Positions 42,523-50,064 of a stretch of 64,000 nt of DNA are shown in pieces. This stretch comes from Sphingorhabdus lacus. GTDB taxonomy: Bacteria > Pseudomonadota > Alphaproteobacteria > Sphingomonadales > Sphingomonadaceae. The stretch is from the NCBI RefSeq assembly GCF_009768975.1, contig NZ_CP035733.1:3206001-3270000 (forward strand). The letters are read 5' to 3'. Every line of letters starts with the position of its first letter. Position 1 is the first letter of the stretch. The translations under genes were made by a program, and so were the position numbers. The notes under the pieces were generated by a model that made no database searches, had not been told where the DNA came from, and saw nothing but the letters and a program-made list of their open reading frames with translations.

Positions 42523-42687
42523 TTATTTGGCTGCCGGTTTGCTCTTCGCTTTGTGCGCGGCAATGTCTGCGTCGAGCGCGGCGATACGGACGCGTTCGGG
42601 CGAATCCTTGGGCAGGCCCTTCAGGCGGGCGGTCGCCCATAGGCTGCGGCGTTCGGATTCGAGGGCTTTGAGATAGAGGTCGGCCAT
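42523..42687 (-). CDS. 54-aa charged small protein
   Basis: ATG at 42687 to TAA at 42523 encodes MADLYLKALESERRSLWATA, then RLKGLPKDSPERVRIAALDADIAAHKAKSKPAAK in two parts: a basic/acidic helical stretch and a Lys/Ala tail. TAGGG lies 8 nt upstream. It follows the DUF952 gene by 23 bp on the same strand and is bounded downstream by the hairpin. No family is recognised. Confidence 0.6.
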   Translation of the reverse strand: MADLYLKALESERRSLWATARLKGLPKDSPERVRIAALDADIAAHKAKSKPAAK

Positions 42688-42710
42688 GTGGATGCCCTAG
42701 GCGTTAAAGC

Positions 42711-43019
42711 TCAGGAGGTAAATGCCGGTGCGCCTATTATCGCGCTGGCGGGCAGAGCACCGTATATATGCGGGAACAACGCACCGCCGCGCGACTCCTC
42801 CCACTTCACCAGATCGCCCAGAACCGAAAGGTCGACTTCGGCAATCACAAGGCCAGTCTGGCCGGCAAAATGCTTGTCGAGCGTGCCCTGCAGTTGGTCA
42901 GCGGCAGACAGATGGATATAGCCGTCGGCAAGATCGACGGGCGCGCCATGGAAAACACCATCGGCCTGAAACTGCGCCCATTGGTCTGCAGTAAAAATCT
43001 TGAAGGCGGTTTCGGGCAT
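42711..43019 (-). CDS. DUF952-family protein
   Basis: A 102-aa protein with the family core KIFTADQWAQFQADGVFHGAP, DGYIHLSAADQLQGTLDKHF, LVIAEVDLSVLGDLVKWEES and FPHIYGALPASAI. ATG 43019 has AGGA 7 nt upstream; an upstream-extended frame overlaps the divergent SRAP start. Function unknown, although DUF952 proteins are frequently found beside pyrimidine-synthesis or GST-like genes. Divergent from the SRAP gene by 61 bp. Confidence 0.82.
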   Translation of the reverse strand: MPETAFKIFTADQWAQFQADGVFHGAPVDLADGYIHLSAADQLQGTLDKHFAGQTGLVIAEVDLSVLGDLVKWEESRGGALFPHIYGALPASAIIGAPAFTS

Positions 43020-43080
43020 CGGTGGTCCTGCTGGGTAAGGGGGTGTTGCGTTGTCGCGATGACCCCCTAAACTAAATCCC

Positions 43081-43731
43081 ATGTGCAATCACTACGCAAA
43101 TAACCCCGACGCGCAGGCGCTTTTGCAGACGTGGCGCGAGTATATTTCGTGGAGCCTGACCGATACTATCCCGCCGCGTACTGCCGAACTGGAGGACGAG
43201 ATTTGGCCCCGGCGCGAGGCCGCTGTGGTGCGGCAGGATGTGACGGCTGGTGGGGCGGTGGTTGATCTTATGACGTGGGGTGTGCCGCTTTCGCTGCCGA
43301 GCAAGCGGCCAGAGACGACAGTGACAAAGCATGTCACAAATGTCCGCAATCTCGCCAGTCCCTTCTGGCGCTCGATGCTGGTAAAGCCGGAACAGCGCTG
43401 CCTTGTGCCCTTCACCCGCTTTGCCGAGCCGAAAATGGGACAGGGGCGTGCGGAGCATTGGTTCACGGTCACCGACCGCTCGGTTGCGGCCTTTGCCGGG
43501 ATTTGGCGTAGGGTTGGTGGGGCGACGACGGGAGGGGTGTCGTCGCCCGAGGGGAAAAAGATGTTCGCCTTCCTGACCTGCGAGCCCAACTCGCTGGTCG
43601 CACCGCTGCATCCCAAAGCGATGCCGGTGATCCTGCAGGAGGCCGACTACCAGACCTGGCTGACTGCGGAGTGGGACGAGGCCGCAAAGCTGGTCGCGCC
43701 GTTTCCCAGCCAGTTAATGGCGGTCGACTGA
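43081..43731 (+). CDS. SOS-response-associated (SRAP/YedK-HMCES) protein
   Basis: A 216-aa SRAP protein that makes a covalent thiazolidine crosslink with abasic sites in single-stranded DNA through Cys2. The N terminus reads MCNHY rather than the common MCGRF/Y; the rest of the site is present: NVRNLASPF, RCLVPFTRFAE, FAFLTCEPN and HPKAMPVIL with its His. Divergent from DUF952. Confidence 0.86.
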   Translation: MCNHYANNPDAQALLQTWREYISWSLTDTIPPRTAELEDEIWPRREAAVVRQDVTAGGAVVDLMTWGVPLSLPSKRPETTVTKHVTNVRNLASPFWRSMLVKPEQRCLVPFTRFAEPKMGQGRAEHWFTVTDRSVAAFAGIWRRVGGATTGGVSSPEGKKMFAFLTCEPNSLVAPLHPKAMPVILQEADYQTWLTAEWDEAAKLVAPFPSQLMAVD

Positions 43732-43738
43732 CGGCGAC

Positions 43739-43843
43739 TTAGCCTTGGCGTGCCTGCAGAACGGTTTCGATGATCATGACTGCCGCAAAGGACAGAACCA
43801 TGCCGGTGAAGAGGGCGACGAAGGGAATTTGTAGTGCGTCCAT
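43739..43843 (-). CDS. 34-aa single-pass membrane micropeptide
   Basis: ATG at 43843, with AAGGAG six bases upstream, encodes MDALQIPFVALFTGMVLSFA plus AVMIIETVLQARQG, i.e. one hydrophobic helix from about residue 6 to 26 and a short charged C-tail. The strong ribosome site and hydrophobic helix support a real gene; a longer frame to 43930 would add a non-hydrophobic extension. Nothing similar is recognised. Confidence 0.6.
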   Translation of the reverse strand: MDALQIPFVALFTGMVLSFAAVMIIETVLQARQG

Positions 43844-43996
43844 GACGGGCTCCTTGGGTTGTTGAGTCGGGGATAGGACCACCCGCCGTCCGGTTCCTTG
43901 ATCTGGGTCAAAAAAGACGAAAACCAACATTTCCGGCGTTGCAACGACGCGCGAGATATGCTGCTAATTGGACCTGTCTAATGGGGGGGATAGTTC

Positions 43997-44743
43997 ATGA
44001 AATTTACGATGCGTTGTGCCGCGGCGATTGTTGCGGCGGGGTCATTGGCGGCACCTGTTCTGGCACAGGAAGCACCCGCGGCGGCGGTCGTTGAAACACC
44101 GAAGCTTGCGGCGGACGGGTCGCAGTGCGAGCTGCATGTCTGGCCGACCCACAATTATCTGGGCATCAATATGGGCCTGCTCTCCGGCTTCGGCCTGGTA
44201 GGGGCGCTCGCTGATGCCGAAGTGCACAAGGATAAGGTCGCCACTGTGAAGGATCTGATGGCCGATTATCTCGGTCCCGATGTGCAGATGGAGGAGCTCA
44301 ACAAAATCGGCATTACCAAGACGCTGAAACTTGAAGGCTATAAAATCATCATGGAAGAGCCGACGCCCTTCAACGAGGATGTCAAGAAAGACCCGGCGTT
44401 AAAGGCGAAGGTCAAGGCGATGAACGCCAAGATCAAGGCCAAGACGCGCCTGTCCGATTCAACAGCGCCCTGCTATGCCGAGCTCGCGACCACGCATATC
44501 TTCTACCACAAGGCGATGATGTACGGCAGCAATCTGTTCACCGGCTTTATCTACCGCGAATTCGGCACCAAGCCGACCGCCACCAAGGTATCGACCGGGC
44601 AAGTCAAAAATCCGCTGGAACATTTCCCGCCCAAGACCTCCGAAGATATTGATCGGGCAAAGGTCGAGCTGCGCGACGCCTTTTCCAAGGACTTTGTCGA
44701 ATATGTCGACAAAAAGGTCTTCGGCGCACCTGCCAAAAAATGA
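43997..44743 (+). CDS. secreted hypothetical protein
   Basis: A 248-aa protein with a clean signal peptide (MKFTMRCAAAIVAAGSLAAP, cleavage after VLAQ). The mature protein has QCELHVWPTHNYLGINMGL, a Lys-rich helical middle, SDSTAPCYAELATTHIFYHK and YREFGTKPT; two Cys could form a disulfide. No family is recognised. A possible periplasmic role is all that can be said. Ends with Lys-rich APAKK. Confidence 0.7.
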   Translation: MKFTMRCAAAIVAAGSLAAPVLAQEAPAAAVVETPKLAADGSQCELHVWPTHNYLGINMGLLSGFGLVGALADAEVHKDKVATVKDLMADYLGPDVQMEELNKIGITKTLKLEGYKIIMEEPTPFNEDVKKDPALKAKVKAMNAKIKAKTRLSDSTAPCYAELATTHIFYHKAMMYGSNLFTGFIYREFGTKPTATKVSTGQVKNPLEHFPPKTSEDIDRAKVELRDAFSKDFVEYVDKKVFGAPAKK

Positions 44744-44780
44744 GGGCACTCTGGCCTGGGCATTAGCCAAATCTTGACTT

Positions 44781-44807
44781 CCTCATGCGCAAAGTCTGCG
44801 CATGAGG
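44781..44807. promoter_or_regulatory. hairpin over the start codon of the thermonuclease gene
   Basis: CCTCATGCGC (44781-44790) and GCGCATGAGG (44798-44807) form a perfect 10-bp stem with a 7-nt loop; the ATG at 44802-44804 is inside the right arm. It may limit translation initiation or, alternatively, be a stop hairpin for the preceding gene whose true downstream start lies further on. Confidence 0.55.
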
Positions 44808-45296
44808 AATTCCACGAAACGTTCATCTACCGGCTTAAGCGACCTCAAGCCGATCCTGCCCCTTTCCCTGATGCTGAGCGCCGCGACCTTTTGGGGCGTG
44901 TGGACGCTATCGGCCCCCGCGACCAACGCCGCCACCGGCAACGACACGGAAAGCGCCGCGTTCAGCATCTGCGGCGAAGGCCCCCGCACCAACTGCATCG
45001 TCGATGGCGACACGCTCTATTATCAGGGCATCAAGATCCGCATCGCCGACATCGACACCCCCGAAACCAACCCGCCCCGCTGCGCCGAAGAGGGGCGTCT
45101 GGGCAAGGCTGCGACGCAGCGCCTGTTACAGCTCGTCAATGCGGGGCCCTTCACCCTGCAGACCATTGACCGCGACGAAGACCGCTATGGCCGCAAGCTG
45201 CGCGTGCTGACGCGCGGGGGCAAGAGTTTGGGTGGCGTGCTGGTCGATGAAGGGCTCGCCCGCTGGTATCAGGGCGGCCGCCGCCTCTGGTGCTGA
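44802..45296 (+). CDS. thermonuclease (SNase-fold) family protein
   Basis: A 164-aa protein with an N-terminal membrane/signal anchor (residues 17-39) and a staphylococcal-nuclease-like OB fold. The catalytic set is complete: IVDGDT (Asp), IRIADIDTPE (Arg, Asp, Glu) and DRYGRKL (Arg). It would be a Ca-dependent extracytoplasmic nuclease. The start ATG lies in a perfect 10-bp hairpin; Met24 is an alternative start that would shorten the anchor. Confidence 0.85.
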   Translation: MRNSTKRSSTGLSDLKPILPLSLMLSAATFWGVWTLSAPATNAATGNDTESAAFSICGEGPRTNCIVDGDTLYYQGIKIRIADIDTPETNPPRCAEEGRLGKAATQRLLQLVNAGPFTLQTIDRDEDRYGRKLRVLTRGGKSLGGVLVDEGLARWYQGGRRLWC

Positions 45297-45377
45297 TCCT
45301 GCCCCAAGGAATGATTAGGTAGACCACCCCAACTAAGTTACCCTCCTGTCCGGGTCGCTCTGGAAGGAGAGCGAAAT

Positions 45378-46193
45378 ATGAATCCGAACAAGGCATTATG
45401 GGAGAAGGGCGACTTTACCCGGCTGGCGGCCTGTATGCGCGACAGCGGTGCTGCGCTGGTCGACGGCATCGGCATCGGCCCGAATATGAAGGTGCTGGAT
45501 CTGGGCTGTGGCGACGGAACAACCGCCATTCCTGCCGCGCAAAAGGGTGCCGATGTTCTGGGCGTCGATATTGCCAGCAACCTTGTCGCCGCCGGCAACG
45601 CCCGCGCTGCCGAAATGGGCCTGCCGAACATCCGCTTTCAGGAAGGCGACGCCTCCGCCCTGACCGGCCTTGAGGACAACAGCTTTGACCGCGTGGTCAG
45701 CATATTCGGCGCGATGTTCGCGCCCCGCCCCTATGATGTCGCTGCCGAGATGGTGCGCGTCACGCGGCCGGGCGGACGGATTGTCATGGGCAACTGGATT
45801 CCCGGTGACCCGACCTTGATCGCGCAAGTGCTGAAGGTCAGCGCCTCCTATACGCCGCCCCCGCCCGAAGGCTTTGTCAGCCCGGTTCTGTGGGGCAAGG
45901 AAGACGAGGTCCGCGCGCGTTTTACCGCCGCGGGAATAGCCGACGCGGATATCGGCGCCACACGCGAACTCTACACCTTCCGCTTTGACGGCGCACCCAA
46001 GGCATTTGTCGACCTGTTCCGCACCTATTATGGTCCCACCATGAATGCCTTCGAGGCGGCAGAGAAGGACGGCCGCGCGGACGCGCTCTATGGCGAGCTG
46101 GTCGAATTGTTCGAACGCGAAAATGTGAGCGCCAGTCCCGAATCCACCGAAATTCCGGCGGCCTTTCTGAAAGTGGTGGTGGCTGTAAGCTGA
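45378..46193 (+). CDS. class I SAM-dependent methyltransferase
   Basis: A 271-aa UbiE/Methyltransf_11-type enzyme: SAM-binding motif I VLDLGCGDGTTAIP (40-53), motif II VDIASNLVAAG, the acidic GDASAL and post-motif FDRVVSIFGAMFAPRP. Substrate unknown. GGAAGGAGAG precedes the ATG. Lone gene. Confidence 0.85.
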   Translation: MNPNKALWEKGDFTRLAACMRDSGAALVDGIGIGPNMKVLDLGCGDGTTAIPAAQKGADVLGVDIASNLVAAGNARAAEMGLPNIRFQEGDASALTGLEDNSFDRVVSIFGAMFAPRPYDVAAEMVRVTRPGGRIVMGNWIPGDPTLIAQVLKVSASYTPPPPEGFVSPVLWGKEDEVRARFTAAGIADADIGATRELYTFRFDGAPKAFVDLFRTYYGPTMNAFEAAEKDGRADALYGELVELFERENVSASPESTEIPAAFLKVVVAVS

Positions 46194-46293
46194 CCGACAT
46201 CAGGGCGGGGCCTTAAATCACACCGCATTCGGGAACACCCGCCCCGCTGCCGCGTTTTGCTGTCATCCCCGACACGCCAAGGAGGCATGAGCC

Positions 46294-46650
46294 ATGACCG
46301 CATCCGACACACCCAAAACCGCCCCCGACAACCGCGAGCAGGCGGACGAGGATACACAGGCGCAAACTGTCGCCGGCGAAGCCATGACCCACAGCCAAGC
46401 GCCGAACCTGTCGGGGGAAGACAGCGAACACGGCGGCACGCCCAATCCGGCGCAGATCATCCCGGACGACACACAGGATGTCGTTGACCATATGGAACAG
46501 ATGGAGCGCAGCGGCCAGATTGACATGGACGCGTATCGTGGCGAACGCAGCGACGATGATGAGCCCGGCATGCTGGGTGAAGACGGCATGGAACCTGGCG
46601 ATCTGGACGAACATGGCCACGCCCGCCGGGACGCCGACGACGCGATTTAA
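46294..46650 (+). CDS. 118-aa acidic hypothetical protein
   Basis: A highly acidic, Gly/Asp/Glu-rich, probably disordered protein (MTASDTPKTAPDNREQADE ... HARRDADDAI) with a perfect AAGGAGG site. Part of it (AQIIPDDTQDVVDHMEQMERSGQ) may be helical. No Cys, no signal peptide. Unrecognised; expression seems strong from the ribosome site. Confidence 0.6.
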   Translation: MTASDTPKTAPDNREQADEDTQAQTVAGEAMTHSQAPNLSGEDSEHGGTPNPAQIIPDDTQDVVDHMEQMERSGQIDMDAYRGERSDDDEPGMLGEDGMEPGDLDEHGHARRDADDAI

Positions 46651-46789
46651 CGCATCCATCAAACAGACTGTTGCAATAAAGTAACAGATTCTTGTTATTT
46701 TATATTCATGAACCCTTATCGGAACCCGTCCGTTTTCTTGTCGGCCCTGCACGCAGCAGGGTAAGTTTGATAAAAAATGGAAATATCTA

Positions 46790-47401
46790 ATGCGTAAATA
46801 TCTTCTAGGCGCGGCTCTCCTCTCCACCGTCGCCGTCACCCCTGCCTTTGCACAGGAAGAAGCGCCCTTCACCGGACCGCACATCGAAGGGATCGTCGGT
46901 TATGACGATGTCAGCGAAGGCAAAGGCAATTTGATGTACGGTGTTAACGCAGGTTATGACTTTCAGCTCGGCGGCGTGATTGCCGGTATCGAAGGTGAAT
47001 ATGCCGATTCCGACGTGAAGGGTTCGGGAACCGACCTGCTCACCACCGGCGACAGCTTCAGCCTGAACACCGACCGCGATCTCTATGTCGGCGCGCGTCT
47101 TGGTTTCGCCATCTCGCCATCGACCATGATCTACGCCAAGGGCGGTTACACCAACGCCAAGTTCGAAAGCCGTTTCGACGATGGCGCGGGCACGATCTAC
47201 AACAATGGCGTGACCGCCGACGGTTACCGTCTGGGCGCGGGCATTGAGCAGAAGTTCAACCTGTTCGGACCCAGCGGCTTCATCAAGGCCGAATATCGCT
47301 ATTCCAACTATAGCAATATCGACATCGGCGAAGATGATTTCGACCTCGACACCGACTTCGACCGTCACCAGGCCGTCGTCGGCGTGGGCGTACGCTTCTA
47401 G
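46790..47401 (+). CDS. outer-membrane beta-barrel protein (OmpA/OmpW-like)
   Basis: A 203-aa protein with a signal peptide (MRKYLLGAALLSTVAVTPAFA) and an eight-stranded barrel pattern of alternating hydrophobic residues (YVGARLGFAISPSTMIYAKGGYTNAKF, FIKAEYRYSNYSNID), closing with the C-terminal Phe VVGVGVRF recognised by BAM. A strong terminator follows. No peptidoglycan-binding domain. Confidence 0.85.
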   Translation: MRKYLLGAALLSTVAVTPAFAQEEAPFTGPHIEGIVGYDDVSEGKGNLMYGVNAGYDFQLGGVIAGIEGEYADSDVKGSGTDLLTTGDSFSLNTDRDLYVGARLGFAISPSTMIYAKGGYTNAKFESRFDDGAGTIYNNGVTADGYRLGAGIEQKFNLFGPSGFIKAEYRYSNYSNIDIGEDDFDLDTDFDRHQAVVGVGVRF

Positions 47402-47430
47402 TCTGACGCTGGGTAACACCGGCTAAAAAG

Positions 47431-47462
47431 AACCGCCGTGGCAAAAGCTGCGGCGGTTTTTT
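47431..47462 (+). terminator. intrinsic terminator after the barrel gene
   Basis: AACCGCCG (47431-47438) pairs with CGGCGGTT (47451-47458) with a 12-nt loop, and TTTT follows. Located 30 bp after the stop. Confidence 0.9.
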
Positions 47463-47650
47463 GTGCGAACTCGGCCGTCAGGCCATTTAATTTTCGCTAG
47501 AAGGAAAAAGGGAAAAAGACATAAGGCACCCACCCTCAAAGCAGTGCAAAAACGTCTTCTTCCTTCTTGCCTTCTTCCTTCTAGGGAATCAAAAATCCCA
47601 ACCCCAAAAGCCTAAACCAAATAGCAACCACCCCAAGCTATCCTCCCCCC

Positions 47651-48127
47651 ATGTCCATGATCCTAAGCGGCGCCATCGCGTTCATAGTCATGTTTGTCGC
47701 CTATCGCCTGTTCGCCGGCGGCGCGGGGGTGGCCTTTGACAAGGACGACCCCCGTTTGGAACAGGCCAAGCAACAGGCCCGCGCCACGCTCCCCCAATTC
47801 TGGACCGCGCTGGAGACAGGCGATCCCGCGACCCGCGACTTCATGCTGAAATTCAACCTGAACCACGGCACCGGACATCGGGATAATGAATCCATCTGGG
47901 CCTGCGACATCCGCCGCGATGGCGGTCGGATTTTCGGAACGCTCGCCAACGAGCCGCGCAATTCCGCCTATCGCGAAGGGCAAGAGGTGGAGATTGTGCC
48001 CGAAGCCATAGAGGATTGGGGCTATTTCCGGGGGAGCGTCGCGCAAGGCAATTACGTCACCCGCCTGATGATCGAAGCCGCCCCCGCAGGCACCGCGCGG
48101 ATGCAGCGGCAGGCAATGGGCTGGTAA
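47651..48127 (+). CDS. DUF2314 membrane-anchored protein
   Basis: A 158-aa protein: an N-terminal hydrophobic anchor (residues 3-25), then the DUF2314 core DDPRLEQAKQQARATLPQFW, DFMLKFNLN, ESIWACDIRRDGG, GTLANEPRN and YFRGSVAQGNYVTRLM. Function unknown. Preceded by a C-rich stretch rather than a clear ribosome site. Repeat R4 follows. Confidence 0.82.
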   Translation: MSMILSGAIAFIVMFVAYRLFAGGAGVAFDKDDPRLEQAKQQARATLPQFWTALETGDPATRDFMLKFNLNHGTGHRDNESIWACDIRRDGGRIFGTLANEPRNSAYREGQEVEIVPEAIEDWGYFRGSVAQGNYVTRLMIEAAPAGTARMQRQAMGW

Positions 48128-48138
48128 AACATACTCAA

Positions 48139-48303
48139 CCTCTCCCCTTAAGGGGAGAGGATACGAAGCCTTATTGCGAGGGCAATTAGGCGAAGTTGGA
48201 GAGGGGCAACAACGGTGAGGTGCGCGCGCCAACTCCCCCTCTCCGCTGCGACTAGGCGGCGAGCCGCCAAGTCTCGCACCTCTCCCCTAAAGGAGAGAGG
48301 GGG
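48139..48303 (+). repeat. modular palindromic element R4 (~165 bp)
   Basis: Left: CTCTCCCCTTAAGGGGAGAG, GATACGAA, arm GCCT-T-ATTGC-GAGG-GCAAT-T-AGGC, then GTTGGAGAGGGG; centre with ACGGTGAGGTGCGCGCGCC; right on the opposite strand: arm GACT-T-GGCGG-CTCG-CCGCC-T-AGTC. Same orientation as R5, the two flanking the DUF1294 gene. Confidence 0.85.
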
Positions 48304-48329
48304 TGTTTCACCGACGCTATTTAATAATC

Positions 48330-48629
48330 TTATCCCGCGAGCATCCAGCCGCCCGCGAGCGCAACCGCAAACACCTGAAAGATCGCCATCTGGTGGAGGT
48401 TGCTGGAAAAGGGCTGCTTGCGGGTCTTGTGCCGGAACATCGCGCGGCCCGTGTAAGCGCCGATGGTGCCGCCGACAAAGGCCCACGCGAGCAACGTCCC
48501 CTCGGATACGCGCCATGTGCCCTGTTCGGCGCGGATCTTATCAAGCCCGAACAGCATGAATGTCCAGACGTTGACGAGCGCGAAGGCGGCAAGGCCGTTG
48601 GGGACGGTGAGGAGGGGAGTGATGTCCAT
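48330..48629 (-). CDS. DUF1294 membrane protein
   Basis: A 99-aa protein with three predicted membrane helices (about 10-28, 44-62, 77-95) and the family core FMLFGLDKIRAEQGTWRVSEGTLL ... GGTIGAYTGRAMFRHKTRKQPF. Function unknown; in other proteins DUF1294 is fused to cold-shock domains. Bracketed by R4 and R5. Confidence 0.85.
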   Translation of the reverse strand: MDITPLLTVPNGLAAFALVNVWTFMLFGLDKIRAEQGTWRVSEGTLLAWAFVGGTIGAYTGRAMFRHKTRKQPFSSNLHQMAIFQVFAVALAGGWMLAG

Positions 48630-48645
48630 TCGATTATTCCTTAAC

Positions 48646-48828
48646 TCCCCTCGCCCCTTTAGGGGAGAGGATACGAAGCCTTATTGCGAGAGCAATTAGG
48701 CGAAGTTGGAGAGGGGAGAGTTCGCGCGCAAACCCCTCAGCACAAACCTCACCGCCGAACCCCTCTCCGCTGCGACTAGGCGGCAAGCCGCCAAGTCTCG
48801 CTCCTCTCCCCTGAAGGAGAGAGGGGGT
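48646..48828 (+). repeat. modular palindromic element R5 (~183 bp)
   Basis: Left arm GCCT-T-ATTGC-GAGA-GCAAT-T-AGGC, right arm (opposite strand) GACT-T-GGCGG-CTTG-CCGCC-T-AGTC, outer palindromes CGCCCCTTTAGGGGAGAG and CTCTCCCCTGAAGGAGAGAG. The centre is longer than in the other copies and carries the ACGGTGAGG word in inverted, slightly changed form (CCTCACCGCC). Confidence 0.82.
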
Positions 48829-49083
48829 TCAGTACCCACGGTAAGGCTCACACGCGACGCCATCGCCGTCGCGGTCCAGATGCGGAGCATAGCCCGGCTG
48901 CCCTCGACGTAACGGAGCCTTTCCGGCGGCGCGCACATCCGAGCAATAGCGGTAATAAACAGACTGCTCGGTAAAGCGCATCGCGGCCTTTTCCTCCTCC
49001 GACTGGATGGGGAAATTATAGACGGCGATAAAGGTCAGGACTGCCAAAGGGGCAATGGATTTTATGGTTGAGTCGCGTGCCAT
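48829..49083 (-). CDS. excalibur-domain protein
   Basis: An 84-aa protein with one N-terminal hydrophobic helix (8-25) and an excalibur calcium-binding motif: YCSDVRAAGKAPLRRGQPGY and the DRDGDGVACE loop (Dx-DxDGxxCE). Such domains are extracellular, often next to thermonucleases; here it is a separate protein 3.5 kb from one. Bordered by R5. Confidence 0.85.
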   Translation of the reverse strand: MARDSTIKSIAPLAVLTFIAVYNFPIQSEEEKAAMRFTEQSVYYRYCSDVRAAGKAPLRRGQPGYAPHLDRDGDGVACEPYRGY

Positions 49084-49222
49084 CCAAGGAGGATGGCAGG
49101 GGGTGGTTAAAGGGAGGTTGAGCCAAATGCCTCAATGCGCCGAGCTGACAACGTAATTCCTTTTGATGACAAAAGCCAAATCGCTTTGTTAAAAGATATT
49201 GCCAATATTTTCATCTGCTCAC

Positions 49223-50050
49223 TTAAAATGGAACATCTTCATCTAAATCGTCGCTAAACGCTGTTGATACCGGTGTCTGCCAGCGTGTCGCTTCAGAGGC
49301 TTGCGAACGAACCAGTCGGTCCCGTTCGGTTTGCATCATGCTACTATATGATCTGAGCAAATGTTTCTTGCCATGATCAGATAGCGAATAGCTTGTATAT
49401 GCGTCTCCATCTTGGTCAGTGAGTTGATGGGCTTCAATAAGTCCGTCGTCTAGTAAGCTAGCAATCGCTAGCGCAGTCATTCTTTCTGAAATACCTGCTG
49501 AGGAAACATCACGTTGTATTTGCCAAATCGCCGAACCATATGGAGTTCTAAGGCTTTGATCTAAAAGCGTGATGAGGCAAGTTGACTTGACTTCATCGAC
49601 ATTATTTGATGTGTCTGAGTTTACTAAGGTTAAACGTTGCTCCGTTTCTTCGAGAAGCGCAGCCGATATCCCCTTTTCAACCTCTAATGCGATTTTTTCA
49701 TAATCAGACTGTGCATCGGTAACGTAAAAATTGACAGGCCGATGGGCAATATCGAACGGCAATCGTTGGCGACGTCCTCTGTCGCAAACAATTACGGTAG
49801 GAACGCCGAGTGAGAGGGCATATCCCAATTCCAAAAAAACATTGGAGTTATCTTCGGAAATCTCTGCGAACGCGACGTCGGCAGACCGCAAGCCTTGCTC
49901 TATTTTTTCGACGACCGGCCTAGTCCCCAGCACCTCATCAGCCCGTACCGGCTTTGCGCCACCGCGTTCAATTGCGGGTGCGAACGTTTCCCGGTAACGC
50001 TTATCGTAAGTGCTACCGTCAAAACATTGAATAACAAAGCAGGTTTTCAT
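49223..50050 (-). CDS. nucleoside-deoxyribosyltransferase-like + winged-helix protein
   Basis: A 275-aa protein. Residues 1-130 have the NDT-like Rossmannoid fold common in bacterial conflict systems: CFVIQCFDGSTYDKRY (4-19), VRADEV (35-40), ADVAFAEISEDNSNVFLELGYALSLG (two parts, with Glu74 in the ELGYA motif) and VPTVIVCD. Residues ~155-245 form a MarR-like winged helix (SLRTPYGSAIWQIQRD, then LDDGLIEAHQ). It starts 14 bp after the nrdB stop on the same strand and is more AT-rich than its neighbours, suggesting acquisition. Enzyme activity and partner are unknown. Confidence 0.6.
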   Translation of the reverse strand: MKTCFVIQCFDGSTYDKRYRETFAPAIERGGAKPVRADEVLGTRPVVEKIEQGLRSADVAFAEISEDNSNVFLELGYALSLGVPTVIVCDRGRRQRLPFDIAHRPVNFYVTDAQSDYEKIALEVEKGISAALLEETEQRLTLVNSDTSNNVDEVKSTCLITLLDQSLRTPYGSAIWQIQRDVSSAGISERMTALAIASLLDDGLIEAHQLTDQDGDAYTSYSLSDHGKKHLLRSYSSMMQTERDRLVRSQASEATRWQTPVSTAFSDDLDEDVPF

Positions 50051-50064
50051 AATCGCTTACCGGA

